From Paraoerskovia marina DSM 21750 (GTDB lineage Bacteria; Actinomycetota; Actinomycetes; Actinomycetales; Cellulomonadaceae), in the NCBI RefSeq assembly GCF_000701465.1, contig NZ_JNIY01000003.1:248001-312000 (forward strand): a DNA stretch of 64,000 nt, written 5' to 3'. The position numbers and the translations under genes were made by a program. Shown here piece by piece: positions 50,371-58,756 of the stretch. The stretch's first letter is position 1. Each line of letters starts with the position of its first letter. The notes beneath the pieces were generated by a model. It did no database searches, was not told where the DNA came from, and was given only the letters and a program-made list of their open reading frames with translations.

Positions 50371-51462
50371 GTGAGTTCACCCCGTGTGCCCGTGCGCCCC
50401 GCCATCGACGCCCTGCCCGCCTACGTCCCCGGGGCGCGTGTCCCCGCCGGGGCGGCGGCGTTCAAGCTGACCTCCAACGAGAACCCGTACCCGCCGCTGC
50501 CGTCCGTGCTGATGGCGATCAGCGACGCGGCGGCGGACGTCAACCGGTACCCGGACATGTTCGCGCTGGACCTGCTGGACGCGGTCGCCGAGCACGTCGG
50601 CGGCGGGGTCACGGCGGAGAACGTCGTCGTCGGCAACGGGTCGGTCGCGGTTCTGCAGCACGTGCTGGCCGCCGTCGTCGCCGAGGGGGACGAGGTGGTG
50701 ATGCCGTGGCGGTCGTTCGAGGCGTACCCGATCGTGGTGCCCGTCGTGGGCGGCGTCTCCGTCCAGGTGCCGGTGACGGCCACCGGACGGCTCGACCTGC
50801 CGGCGATGGCTGCGGCGATCACCCCGCGCACGCGCGCCGTCCTGGTGTGCAGCCCCAACAACCCGACCGGCCCGGTGGTCCGCCAGGCCGAGTTCGACGC
50901 GTTCATGGCCCAGGTCCCGTCCGACGTCCTCGTCGTGCTCGACGAGGCGTACGTGGAGTTCGTCCGCGACCCCGAGGTCGCCGACGGTCCGGCGGCCTAC
51001 GCGGCGCACGCGAACGTGGTCCTCGTCCGGACGTTCTCCAAGGCGTACGGGCTCGCGGGGCTGCGGGTCGGCTACGCCGTCGCGCGTCCGCGGCTGGCGC
51101 GGGCGATCCGCTCGGCGTCGACGCCGTTCGGCGTGAACCACCTGGCGCAGCACGCCGCGGTGGCCTCGCTCAACGCCCAGGACGAGCTGCTCGAGCGTGT
51201 CGAGGCGGTCGTCTCCGAGCGCACGCGGATGGTCGAGGCGCTGCGGGACCAGGGCTGGGAGCTGCCGGACGCCCAGGGCAACTTCGTCTGGTTCGAGTTC
51301 GGCGAGCGCACGGTCGAGTACGCCGCGGAGGCGACCTCCGCGGGTGTGCTCGTCCGTCCGTTCGCGGGCGAGGGCATCCGCGTCAGCGTCGGCGAGCCCG
51401 AGGCGAACGACCTGCTCGTGGCCGTCGCGGCACGCTGGCGGGAGGGTCTGCCGCTCGGGTGA
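50371..51462 (+). CDS. hisC: Histidinol-phosphate aminotransferase (or aromatic amino acid aminotransferase)
   Basis: 363 residues from GTG 50371; CATCCT ends six bases upstream. Fold type I PLP enzyme with KLTSNENPYPPLPSV, the SPNNPTGPV loop, LDEAYVEF, and the PLP lysine in RTFSKAYGLAGLRVGYA. Because it is alone and not in a his operon, it may be the aromatic aminotransferase (Pat) branch that actinobacteria carry besides HisC; sequence by eye cannot separate the two. A palindrome-rich 179-bp stretch follows. Confidence 0.85.
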   Translation: MSSPRVPVRPAIDALPAYVPGARVPAGAAAFKLTSNENPYPPLPSVLMAISDAAADVNRYPDMFALDLLDAVAEHVGGGVTAENVVVGNGSVAVLQHVLAAVVAEGDEVVMPWRSFEAYPIVVPVVGGVSVQVPVTATGRLDLPAMAAAITPRTRAVLVCSPNNPTGPVVRQAEFDAFMAQVPSDVLVVLDEAYVEFVRDPEVADGPAAYAAHANVVLVRTFSKAYGLAGLRVGYAVARPRLARAIRSASTPFGVNHLAQHAAVASLNAQDELLERVEAVVSERTRMVEALRDQGWELPDAQGNFVWFEFGERTVEYAAEATSAGVLVRPFAGEGIRVSVGEPEANDLLVAVAARWREGLPLG

Positions 51463-51555
51463 GCGGATCGGCGCGACTCACGACAGACTTGGAGGAAACC
51501 TCCAACGACCTCCGGGTGATGTTGGGCACCGACAGACCTGTCACGCTCGCGAACC

Positions 51556-51591
51556 CGTAGCCTACGCTGGCGTAGCCTACGGAACCGTAGG
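51556..51591. promoter_or_regulatory. Triple palindrome upstream of the 2-oxoacid dehydrogenase operon
   Basis: CGTAGCCTACG occurs at 51556-51566 and again at 51571-51581, followed by CCTACGGAACCGTAGG (51576-51591), a perfect 7-bp inverted repeat that overlaps the second copy. All share a CCTACG/CGTAGG half-site. It looks like a multi-dimer operator, probably for a TetR-type regulator of the downstream operon; the regulator is unidentified. Confidence 0.7.
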
Positions 51592-51641
51592 TGCGCCGAC
51601 CGAGGGGCCGTCGCACGCGCAGGAGCACGAGGGAGACCGAC

Positions 51642-52784
51642 GTGGACCAGCATTCGGCATTCGAGCCCGACGCGGCCGAGGAGGACGACCTCGTCCGTCT
51701 CGTGACGCGGGACGGGGCTCGCACCGACACGCACCCGGAGTACGCGGCACGCGTGGCGCATCTCGACACCGATGCGTTGCGCGACATGTACAAGGACATG
51801 TCGCTGGTCCGGCGGTTCGACGTGGAGGCGACCTCGCTCCAGCGCCAGGGCGAGCTCGGGCTCTACCCCCAGTCGCTCGGCCAGGAGGGCGTGCAGATCG
51901 GCGCCGCGCACGCGCTCGCGACGCAGGACTACGTCTTCCCCTCGTACCGCGAGCACGGCATCGCGCACGTCCGCGGCGTGCGGATGTCGAACCTCCTGCG
52001 GCAGTTCCGCGGTATCGATCACGGCGGATGGGACGTACAGGAGCACAACTTCCACCTGTACACGCTGGTGATCGGCTCGCACGCGCTGCACGCGACCGGC
52101 TACGCGATGGGCGTGCAGCGCGACGGGCTCGTCGGGACCGGCGACAGCACCCGCGACACGGCGGTCGTCGCGTGCTTCGGGGACGGCGCGACGTCGCAGG
52201 GAGACATCAACGAGGCGCTCGTCTTTGCGGCAGTGAACAACGCGCCGGTCGTGTTCCTCTGCCAGAACAACCAGTGGGCGATCTCGGAGCCCACCGCCCG
52301 CCAGACCCGCGTGCCGCTCTACCAGCGCGGTCTCGGCTTCGGGATCCCGAGCGTGCGGGTGGACGGCAACGACGCCCTCGCCAGCCACGCGGTGATGTCG
52401 GAGGCGCTCGAGCGTGCCCGGTCCGGAGGGGGGCCGACTTTCGTCGAGGCCTACACGTACCGGATGGGTGCGCACACGACGTCGGACGACCCCACCCGGT
52501 ACCGCTCCCGGGCGCAGGAGGACTACTGGCGCGAGCGGGACCCGATCGACCGTGTCAGGCTGCTGCTGGAGCGTGAGGGTGGCTGGGACGACGCGTTCGC
52601 CGCGGCCGTCACCGCTGCCGGCGACGAGCTCGGCGAGACCCTGCGGGCGGACGTGCGGGCGATGGAGGCCCCGGCGCCGGAGTCGATGTTCGACCACGCG
52701 TACGCCAGCGAGAACGCGGTCGTGACGGCCGAGCGGGAGTGGCACGCGCAGTACGAGGCGTCGTTCGAGGAGGCAGCCCGATGA
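51642..52784 (+). CDS. 2-oxoacid dehydrogenase E1 component, alpha subunit
   Basis: 380 residues from GTG 51642 (GAGGGAGA ribosome site). Thiamin-diphosphate binding motif GDGATSQGDINEALVFAAVNN is intact, with YRMGAHTTSDDPTRYR near residue 285. Heterotetrameric E1alpha of the pyruvate or branched-chain 2-oxoacid dehydrogenase complex. GxGDST(R) and the later sequence do not settle the substrate; branched-chain is likely because actinobacteria usually use homodimeric AceE for pyruvate. ATGA overlap with the beta subunit. Confidence 0.92.
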   Translation: MDQHSAFEPDAAEEDDLVRLVTRDGARTDTHPEYAARVAHLDTDALRDMYKDMSLVRRFDVEATSLQRQGELGLYPQSLGQEGVQIGAAHALATQDYVFPSYREHGIAHVRGVRMSNLLRQFRGIDHGGWDVQEHNFHLYTLVIGSHALHATGYAMGVQRDGLVGTGDSTRDTAVVACFGDGATSQGDINEALVFAAVNNAPVVFLCQNNQWAISEPTARQTRVPLYQRGLGFGIPSVRVDGNDALASHAVMSEALERARSGGGPTFVEAYTYRMGAHTTSDDPTRYRSRAQEDYWRERDPIDRVRLLLEREGGWDDAFAAAVTAAGDELGETLRADVRAMEAPAPESMFDHAYASENAVVTAEREWHAQYEASFEEAAR

Positions 52785-53764
52785 GCACGACGAGGATGAC
52801 GCTCGGCAAGGCGGTCAACGAGGCGCTGCGGGCCTCGTTGGAGACCGACCCGCAGGTGATGCTGATGGGTGAGGACATCGGTGCGCTTGGCGGGGTGTTC
52901 CGCGTGACCGACGGCCTGCAGAAGGACTTCGGCGAGACGCGCGTGGTGGACTCGCCGCTCGCGGAGTCGGGGATCGTCGGCACGGCGATCGGGCTCGCGA
53001 TGCGCGGGTACCGCCCGGTCTGCGAGATCCAGTTCGACGGGTTCGTCTTCCCGGCGTACGACCAGATCACGACGCAGCTGGCGAAGATCCATAACCGGTC
53101 CGCCGGGCGCATCACCATGCCCGTCGTCATCCGGATCCCGTTCGGTGGCGGCATCGGAGCGATCGAGCACCACTCGGAGAGCCCCGAGGCGTTGTTCGCC
53201 CACACCGCCGGGCTGCGCGTCGTCTCGCCGTCCACGCCGCAGGACGCGTACACGATGATGCGGGAGGCCATCGCGTCGCCCGACCCGGTGCTGTTCTTCG
53301 AGCCGAAGGCGCGGTACTGGGACAAGGGCGAGGTCGACCTGTCGCTGACGGACGCCGCCATGCTGGACTCCGCGCGGGTCGCCCGGTCGGGCACCGACGC
53401 CACGCTCGTGACGTACGGACCGGCCACGCACGTCACGCTCAAGGCGGCCGAGGCCGCCGCGGCGGAGGGGCGCAACCTGGAGGTCGTGGACCTGCGGACG
53501 GTCTCGCCGCTCGACGTCCGGACGGTGGTCGAGAGCGTCCGCCGGACCGGTCGCTGCGTCGTCGTGCACGAGGCGTCGTCGTACTTCGGCGCGGGGGCCG
53601 AGGTCGCCGCCCAGGTGAGCGAGCAGTGCTTCTACCACCTCGAGGCGCCCGTTCTCCGCGTGGCGGGCTTCCACACGCCCTATCCGGTCGCGAAGATCGA
53701 GCACGACCACCTTCCGAGCGTCGACCGCATCCTGGATGCTGTCGAGCGAACCCTCGCGTTCTGA
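52781..53764 (+). CDS. 2-oxoacid dehydrogenase E1 component, beta subunit
   Basis: 327 residues. Transketolase-like pyrimidine-binding domain with LMGEDIGALGGVFRVTDGLQ and ESGIVGTAIGLAMRGYRPV, followed by a C-terminal transketolase domain (DLRTVSPLDVRTVVESVRRT). It pairs with the alpha subunit to decarboxylate a 2-oxoacid and acylate the E2 lipoyl group. Coupled to E1alpha by ATGA; 24 bp separate it from E2. Confidence 0.94.
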   Translation: MSTTRMTLGKAVNEALRASLETDPQVMLMGEDIGALGGVFRVTDGLQKDFGETRVVDSPLAESGIVGTAIGLAMRGYRPVCEIQFDGFVFPAYDQITTQLAKIHNRSAGRITMPVVIRIPFGGGIGAIEHHSESPEALFAHTAGLRVVSPSTPQDAYTMMREAIASPDPVLFFEPKARYWDKGEVDLSLTDAAMLDSARVARSGTDATLVTYGPATHVTLKAAEAAAAEGRNLEVVDLRTVSPLDVRTVVESVRRTGRCVVVHEASSYFGAGAEVAAQVSEQCFYHLEAPVLRVAGFHTPYPVAKIEHDHLPSVDRILDAVERTLAF

Positions 53765-53788
53765 CGCGGCGACGACCAGGAGCAGCCC

Positions 53789-55198
53789 GTGCCCACCTAC
53801 GAGACCTTTCTCCTGCCCGACGCCGGCGAGGGCCTGACCGAGGCCGAGATCGTGCAGTGGCACGTCGCCGTGGGCGACGACGTCACGGTCAACGACATCA
53901 TCCTCGAGATCGAGACCGCCAAGTCGCTGGTCGACCTGCCGACACCCTGGACGGGGCGTGTGCACGAGGTGCTGGTCGCCGAGGGCACCACCGTCGACGT
54001 CGGCGCCCCGATCATCGTGATCGACACCGACCCGGACGGCGAGGCCCCGGCAGAACCGTCCGCCCCTGCGGCTGCAGAGCCGGTGTCGGGGGCCTCTTCA
54101 GCACCGTCGGCCGACGTCGCGGCGTCGGGTGGGCAAGAGTCGTCCGGGAGTGGCGCCGTGCTCGTCGGGTACGGCACGGCAGCCGTCTCAGGTCGTCGCA
54201 CCCGGCGTGGCGCGGGCTCCGCGGCCCAGACCGTCCAGCAGAAGTCTGAGCCCGCGCCGTCGGCCGAGCCCGCGAGCGCGACGGCCTCGTCCTCGCACCC
54301 GCGCACCCTCGCAAAGCCCCCCGTGCGCAAGCTCGCCAAGGATCTCGGGATCGACCTGACCACGGTGCACCCGACCGGTCCGGGCGGGATCGTCACCCGC
54401 GAGGACCTGGTGGTGCACCACGAGCGCACCGAGGCGCAGCACCTCGCGGCCTACGACGACGAGCCGTGGGCCGACGCCGCGGGCGTCACCCAGGACGGTC
54501 GGCAGACGCGCGTGCCGGTGCGGTCGGTGCGCAAGCGGACGGCGGAGGCGATGGTGCACAGCGCGTTCACGGCGCCGCACGTGACCGTGTTCGCCACCGT
54601 CGACGTCACCAAGACGATGAAGCTGGTGCGGCGACTGCGTGAGGACCGTGAGTTCGCGGACGTGCGGATCACCCCGCTGCTGCTTGCCGCCAAGGCGCTG
54701 CTGATCTCGGTCGACCGGCACCCCGAGGTGAACGCGAGCTGGGACGAGGACGCGCAGGAGATCGTCTACAAGCACTACGTGAACCTGGGGATCGCGGCGG
54801 CGACGCCGCGCGGCCTCGTGGTGCCGAACATCAAGGACGCGCACGCGATGGATCTCAAGGAGCTCGCGACCGGGCTCGGGGAGCTCACCGCGACGGCGCG
54901 GTCCGGCCGGACGACGCCCGCGGCGATGCAGGACGGGACCATCACGATCACGAACGTCGGGGTCTTCGGCATCGACACGGGGACGCCGATCCTCAACCCG
55001 GGCGAGGCGGCGATCCTCGCGTTCGGCGCGATCCGCGAGCAGCCGTGGGTGCACAAGGGGAAGATCAAGAAGCGCTGGGTCACCCAGCTCGCACTGAGCA
55101 TGGACCACCGGCTCGTCGACGGGGAGCTGGGCTCCCGCGTGCTGGCCGACGTCGCGCGCGTGCTGGAGGACCCGGCGCAGGCGCTCGTCTGGAGCTGA
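53789..55198 (+). CDS. Dihydrolipoamide acyltransferase (E2) of a 2-oxoacid dehydrogenase complex
   Basis: 469 residues from GTG 53789. One N-terminal lipoyl domain (1-80) with the lipoylated lysine in EIETAKSLVDLP. A Ser/Ala/Glu-rich linker, then the peripheral subunit-binding domain (about 170-205; LAKDLGIDLTTVHPTGPGG). The C-terminal catalytic domain (about 240-469) ends with the His/Asp active site in SMDHRLVDGELGSR. No E3 (dihydrolipoamide dehydrogenase) gene follows, so a shared E3 elsewhere is expected. Confidence 0.95.
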   Translation: MPTYETFLLPDAGEGLTEAEIVQWHVAVGDDVTVNDIILEIETAKSLVDLPTPWTGRVHEVLVAEGTTVDVGAPIIVIDTDPDGEAPAEPSAPAAAEPVSGASSAPSADVAASGGQESSGSGAVLVGYGTAAVSGRRTRRGAGSAAQTVQQKSEPAPSAEPASATASSSHPRTLAKPPVRKLAKDLGIDLTTVHPTGPGGIVTREDLVVHHERTEAQHLAAYDDEPWADAAGVTQDGRQTRVPVRSVRKRTAEAMVHSAFTAPHVTVFATVDVTKTMKLVRRLREDREFADVRITPLLLAAKALLISVDRHPEVNASWDEDAQEIVYKHYVNLGIAAATPRGLVVPNIKDAHAMDLKELATGLGELTATARSGRTTPAAMQDGTITITNVGVFGIDTGTPILNPGEAAILAFGAIREQPWVHKGKIKKRWVTQLALSMDHRLVDGELGSRVLADVARVLEDPAQALVWS

Positions 55199-55244
55199 GC
55201 GTCCGCACCGGGTCCTCCGGTCGGGTCGTGCTGCTACGCGCGGG

Positions 55245-55799
55245 TCAGAGCGTGCCGCTCCAGGCGTACTTCTCCGACGCGGGGTCGATCGGCGTCTGCG
55301 CGAGGTGGTTGGTGTAGTTCGACATCACCTTCTGCGCGATGCCGAGGACCACCTCGAGCACCTGGCGGCGGGTGTAGCCGGCGTCCAGGAAGGTCTGGAC
55401 GGTGGCGTCGTCGACCTCGCCCCGCTCGCGCACCATCGCGAGCGTGAAGGTGCGCAGTGCCTCGAGGTGGTCGGTGGGCAGCGGGGTTCCGTCACGCAGG
55501 GCGTCGCTGATCGCGTCGTCGACCTTCATCGACTTGGCGATGCCGGTGTGTGCCGGGACGCAGTAGTGGCACGAGTGCTCGACGTTGACCGTCTGCCAAA
55601 CGACGGTGAGCTCGTCCTTGTCGAAGCTGGTGTCGAGGAAGAGCCGGTGAGCGTCCTGGTAGGCCTCGAGGAGGCCGGGGGCCTCTGCCATCGTCGCGTG
55701 CAGGCCGGGGATCATCCCCATCTGCTTCTTGGACCTGGCGAGCAGGGGCTTGGACTCCTCGGGGGCGGTGGACTCGTCGTGCATCGTGAAGTCGGTCAT
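55245..55799 (-). CDS. AhpD-like carboxymuconolactone decarboxylase family protein
   Basis: 184 residues of the CMD/AhpD family. The redox CxxC sits in HSCHYCVPAHTG near residue 78, preceded by the acidic residue in NVEHSCHYC, as in AhpD-type disulfide reductases. No membrane helix. It probably reduces a peroxide or acts in disulfide exchange. It faces a TetR-family regulator across an intergenic region with an inverted repeat, and GGAGCACC precedes the ATG at 55799. Confidence 0.9.
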   Translation of the reverse strand: MTDFTMHDESTAPEESKPLLARSKKQMGMIPGLHATMAEAPGLLEAYQDAHRLFLDTSFDKDELTVVWQTVNVEHSCHYCVPAHTGIAKSMKVDDAISDALRDGTPLPTDHLEALRTFTLAMVRERGEVDDATVQTFLDAGYTRRQVLEVVLGIAQKVMSNYTNHLAQTPIDPASEKYAWSGTL

Positions 55800-55868
55800 C
55801 GGTGCTCCTCTCGGTGTCGGGCCCGCGGGGCGGACCCGTCGTGCGTTCGTTCTATACCGAACGTTACT

Positions 55869-55885
55869 AAACTCAGGCGGAGTTT
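55869..55885. promoter_or_regulatory. TetR-type operator between the AhpD-like and tetR genes
   Basis: AAACTC (55869-55874) and GAGTTT (55880-55885) form a perfect inverted repeat around AGGCG. It extends imperfectly outwards to about 55863-55891. It lies in the 132-bp divergent region, upstream of a GTTACA-17 bp-TAGGAT promoter (55897-55925) reading into tetR. Confidence 0.8.
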
Positions 55886-55931
55886 GCTACCGATGAGTTA
55901 CAAACAGCGCTTGTCCGCGTAGGATCGGGGG

Positions 55932-56540
55932 ATGAGCACGTCAGCGAAGGCTCCGATCGGGCGCCCGAGACTCTTCGACGAGGAGACCGTCCTCGCGTCG
56001 CTGACCGCGCTCTTCTGGCGCCAGGGCTACTCGCAGACCTCGATCTCCGACATCGTCGAGGCGAGCGGTGTCCACAAGCCCAGCCTCTACCGCACGTTCG
56101 GGAGCAAGGAAGAGCTCTTCGCCACGGTGCTGCGGCGGTACCTCGCCGAGCGGATGGCGATGTTCGGGACGCTCGTCGCCGAGGCGGGCCCCGGGATCGA
56201 GGGGGTCCATCGCTTCCTCGACCTGTTCGAGGTCGACGCCGTCTCCGAGCAGGGTCGCGACGGCTGCCTGATGGTGATGGCCTCCAACGAATTGCGCGGG
56301 AGGCTGCCGGGATACGACTTCTCGGTCGACTACCGCGAGCAGATGCGCGAGCAGATCGAGGCCCTGGTCCGCCAGGGCTGCCCGGAGGCCGAGGGTGACG
56401 TCGTCACGGCCCGCACGGACCTGCTCACCACCTACCTGCTCGGTCTGCACGTGGTGATGCGCGCCGGGGCCGAGCCCGCCGAGATCCACCGTTACCTCCA
56501 CGCGATGCACGTCGCCGTCGACGACTGGCGTACGCGGTAG
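55932..56540 (+). CDS. TetR/AcrR-family transcriptional regulator
   Basis: 202 residues. N-terminal HTH (about 18-65) with GYSQTSISDIVEASGVHKPS followed by LYRTFGSKEELF. The C-terminal ligand domain contains GRDGCLMVMASNELRGR, with a cysteine of the kind seen in oxidant- or electrophile-sensing TetR proteins. TAGGAT ends exactly six bases before the ATG, so the mRNA is probably leaderless. It probably represses itself and the divergent AhpD-like gene through the inverted repeat between them. Confidence 0.9.
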   Translation: MSTSAKAPIGRPRLFDEETVLASLTALFWRQGYSQTSISDIVEASGVHKPSLYRTFGSKEELFATVLRRYLAERMAMFGTLVAEAGPGIEGVHRFLDLFEVDAVSEQGRDGCLMVMASNELRGRLPGYDFSVDYREQMREQIEALVRQGCPEAEGDVVTARTDLLTTYLLGLHVVMRAGAEPAEIHRYLHAMHVAVDDWRTR

Positions 56541-56550
56541 GTTCGTGGGC

Positions 56551-57309
56551 ATGACGACCAGCCCGCGCAACCCCGCCGTCCTCGTCGGCTGCTCCCACGG
56601 CACGGACAGTCCGGACGGGCAGGCGGCCGTCACCGCCCTGCTCGACGACGTGCGCGCCCGCCGCCCGGACCTGGACGTGCGCGAGACGTACGTCGACGTC
56701 CAGCACCCGCAGCTGCCCGACGTCCTCGCCGGGGTCGTCGAACCCGGCGCACCCGGCGCGGTGGGGGACCCGACGGCGGAGCCGCAGGACGCCGTCGTCG
56801 TCCCGCTGCTGCTCTCCGCGGGCTTTCACGTCTACGTCGACGTCACCGAGGCCGTCGCGGATCACGACGCGGCGACGGCGGACGCGGTGCGCACGGGCGC
56901 GCTGGGCCCCGACCCCCGGCTCGTCGAGATCCTTCGGGCGCGCCTGGCGTCGGTCGGCCTGCTGCCCGGCGACGCCGTGGTGCTCGGCGCGGCCGGGTCG
57001 TCCGACGCGCGCGCCGTCGAGGCGGTCGAGGAGGTGGCGGAGGGTCTGCGCGCACGGCTCGAGGTGCCCGTGACGATCGGGTACGGTTCCAAGGCGACAC
57101 CGACCGTCCCGGAGGCGGTCGCCGCCGCTCGCGAGGCCGGGGCGACACGCGTCGTGATCGCCGCCTACCTGCTCGCTCCCGGGGTGTTCCTGGACAAGCT
57201 CGCCGACGCCGGGGCGGACGTGGTCACGGACGCCCTTGCCCCGGACCCGCTGCTGACCGACATCGTGCTGGACCGCTACGCCGACGGCGTGGCTGCGCTC
57301 GGCGCGTAG
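56551..57309 (+). CDS. Sirohydrochlorin chelatase-like protein (CbiX/SirB family)
   Basis: 252 residues in two similar CbiX halves, starting AVLVGCSHGTDSPDGQ with the metal-binding histidine, and with VVPLLLSAGFHVYVDV for the second conserved His. The second half repeats the pattern with VTIGYGSKATPTV and VIAAYLLAPGVFLDKL. It would insert Fe or Co into sirohydrochlorin for siroheme or cobalamin. No cys or cob genes are next to it. Its last 34 bp overlap the end of the convergent MFS gene. Confidence 0.88.
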   Translation: MTTSPRNPAVLVGCSHGTDSPDGQAAVTALLDDVRARRPDLDVRETYVDVQHPQLPDVLAGVVEPGAPGAVGDPTAEPQDAVVVPLLLSAGFHVYVDVTEAVADHDAATADAVRTGALGPDPRLVEILRARLASVGLLPGDAVVLGAAGSSDARAVEAVEEVAEGLRARLEVPVTIGYGSKATPTVPEAVAAAREAGATRVVIAAYLLAPGVFLDKLADAGADVVTDALAPDPLLTDIVLDRYADGVAALGA

Positions 57310-58694
57310 TCTCCGGGCGGTCCGTCTCCCGGCCCTCCGTCGAGGTCCGGTCCCGGCCCGGCGGCGGCCCGCGGCGCCAGCACGAACGCCGCCGCCGCAC
57401 AGGCGGTCGCGAGGGCGAAGACGACGACGAACCCCCAGGTCCCGGCGTCGCGGAGCATCCACACGGCGGCGCCGACGACGGCGAGCGCCGGCGCTGCCAC
57501 GACCGCGTTGCCGGTCTGGAGCGCGGACGCGGCCGCCCCCTGCCTCCCCGGCTCCGCGAGATCGAGCACGAGCACCGAGAGGGTCGGGCTCGTCAGCCCC
57601 ATGCCGATGCCCGTGACGGCCCAGGCAGCCATCCCGACGGCCGACGGCACGGCCGGGATCGTCAGGGTCGCCGCCCCGCCGATCCCGATCACGAGGGCCA
57701 GGGCCCCCGCGCGCAGGAACCCGACCGCGCCCACGTCGAACGGGTTGTGGCCGCGGAACCAGGAGGCCGACGACCAGCCGACGGCGGCGAACGTCAGGGC
57801 GAGCCCGGCCGTGGCGGCGCTGAGGCCGTGGTGGGTGACCAGGAGCAGGGGCAGGACGGACTCGGCGGTCAGGAACGCGGTGCTGGTCAGCGCGTTGATC
57901 CCGACGGCGGTCGGGATCCCGCGTGCGGCGCGGAACGTCCCGGCGGGCAGGATCGCGGCGACCGTCAGGAGCACGGCGGCCGCGCCGACGACGCCGAGCA
58001 CCACGGCGCCGGCACCGCTCGACCCCGCGGCGAGGTGCAGCGCCCCGACCCCGCAGGCCGCCACGACCGCGAGCACCACGCGGCGCCGGTCCTCAGGGTC
58101 CACCGGGCCGGGCGTGCCCGTGGGGCCGCCGTCCCGGCGCAGGGACGGCGCGACCATGAGGACGGCCGGGACGAGGACGACCGCGACGCCCCAGTAGACC
58201 CACCGCCATCCGGCGTGCTCCACGATCAGGCCCGCGACGGCCGGCCCGACGAGCGCAGGGACCACCCAGGCCGCGGAGAACCAGGCGAAGACCCGGGGGC
58301 GTTCGGCGTGGTCGTAGGTCCGGGCGACGACCACGTAGACGGCCACGATGTACGCCCCGCTGCCCAGCCCCTGCAGAACGCGCCCGGCGAGGAAGGCGCC
58401 GATGGTCGGTGCGGAGCCGGCGACGAGGAGCCCGGCGGCGAAGAGACCGACACCGCCGAGGAGCACCACGGCCGGCCCCCTGCGGTCGGTCAGCGGACCG
58501 GCGGCGACCATGCTGACGACGCTCGCCGCGATCGTCGCGGCGAAGGTCAGGCCGTAGAAGCGCAGCCCGTCCAGGTCGGCGGCGACGGCGGGCATCGCCG
58601 TGGCGACGGCGAGCGTCTCGAACGCGCCCAGGGCGACGATCGTGACGAGGCCGACGAGCGTCGTCGCGCGGCCGCGGGAGGTCAGGGAGGGCAT
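57276..58694 (-). CDS. MFS transporter (likely SoxR-controlled drug efflux)
   Basis: 472 residues, 14 or 12 membrane helices. The DHA2/DHA1-like motif A appears as GPLTDRRGPAVVLLGG, and the N-terminus ATAMPAVAADLDG is typical of drug exporters. The C-terminus is Gly/Pro-rich and low-complexity, running 34 bp into the end of the CbiX-like gene. A SoxR box with TTGACC, a 19-bp spacer and CAGACT lies right upstream, the MerR-type promoter layout, so it is probably induced by redox-cycling compounds. Confidence 0.9.
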   Translation of the reverse strand: MPSLTSRGRATTLVGLVTIVALGAFETLAVATAMPAVAADLDGLRFYGLTFAATIAASVVSMVAAGPLTDRRGPAVVLLGGVGLFAAGLLVAGSAPTIGAFLAGRVLQGLGSGAYIVAVYVVVARTYDHAERPRVFAWFSAAWVVPALVGPAVAGLIVEHAGWRWVYWGVAVVLVPAVLMVAPSLRRDGGPTGTPGPVDPEDRRRVVLAVVAACGVGALHLAAGSSGAGAVVLGVVGAAAVLLTVAAILPAGTFRAARGIPTAVGINALTSTAFLTAESVLPLLLVTHHGLSAATAGLALTFAAVGWSSASWFRGHNPFDVGAVGFLRAGALALVIGIGGAATLTIPAVPSAVGMAAWAVTGIGMGLTSPTLSVLVLDLAEPGRQGAAASALQTGNAVVAAPALAVVGAAVWMLRDAGTWGFVVVFALATACAAAAFVLAPRAAAGPGPDLDGGPGDGPPGDYAPSAATPSA

Positions 58695-58709
58695 GCCGAG
58701 AAGTCTGTA

Positions 58710-58729
58710 ACCTCAAGTGTGGTTGAGGT
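58710..58729. promoter_or_regulatory. SoxR box
   Basis: ACCTCAA (58710-58716) and TTGAGGT (58723-58729) form a perfect inverted repeat close to the SoxR consensus CCTCAAGT...TTGAGG. It sits in the 19-bp spacer of the MFS promoter (minus strand, TTGACC 58732-58727 and CAGACT 58707-58702), as in SoxR-activated genes. Confidence 0.92.
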
Positions 58730-58756
58730 CAACCGTCGTCGGGAGGAGCGGAAAGA

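Noticed and set aside
56551-57309. Ferrochelatase (hemH/cpfC) completing the heme pathway
   Set aside because: The GCSHGTDSPDG start and two-half layout match CbiX/SirB chelatases, not ferrochelatase.
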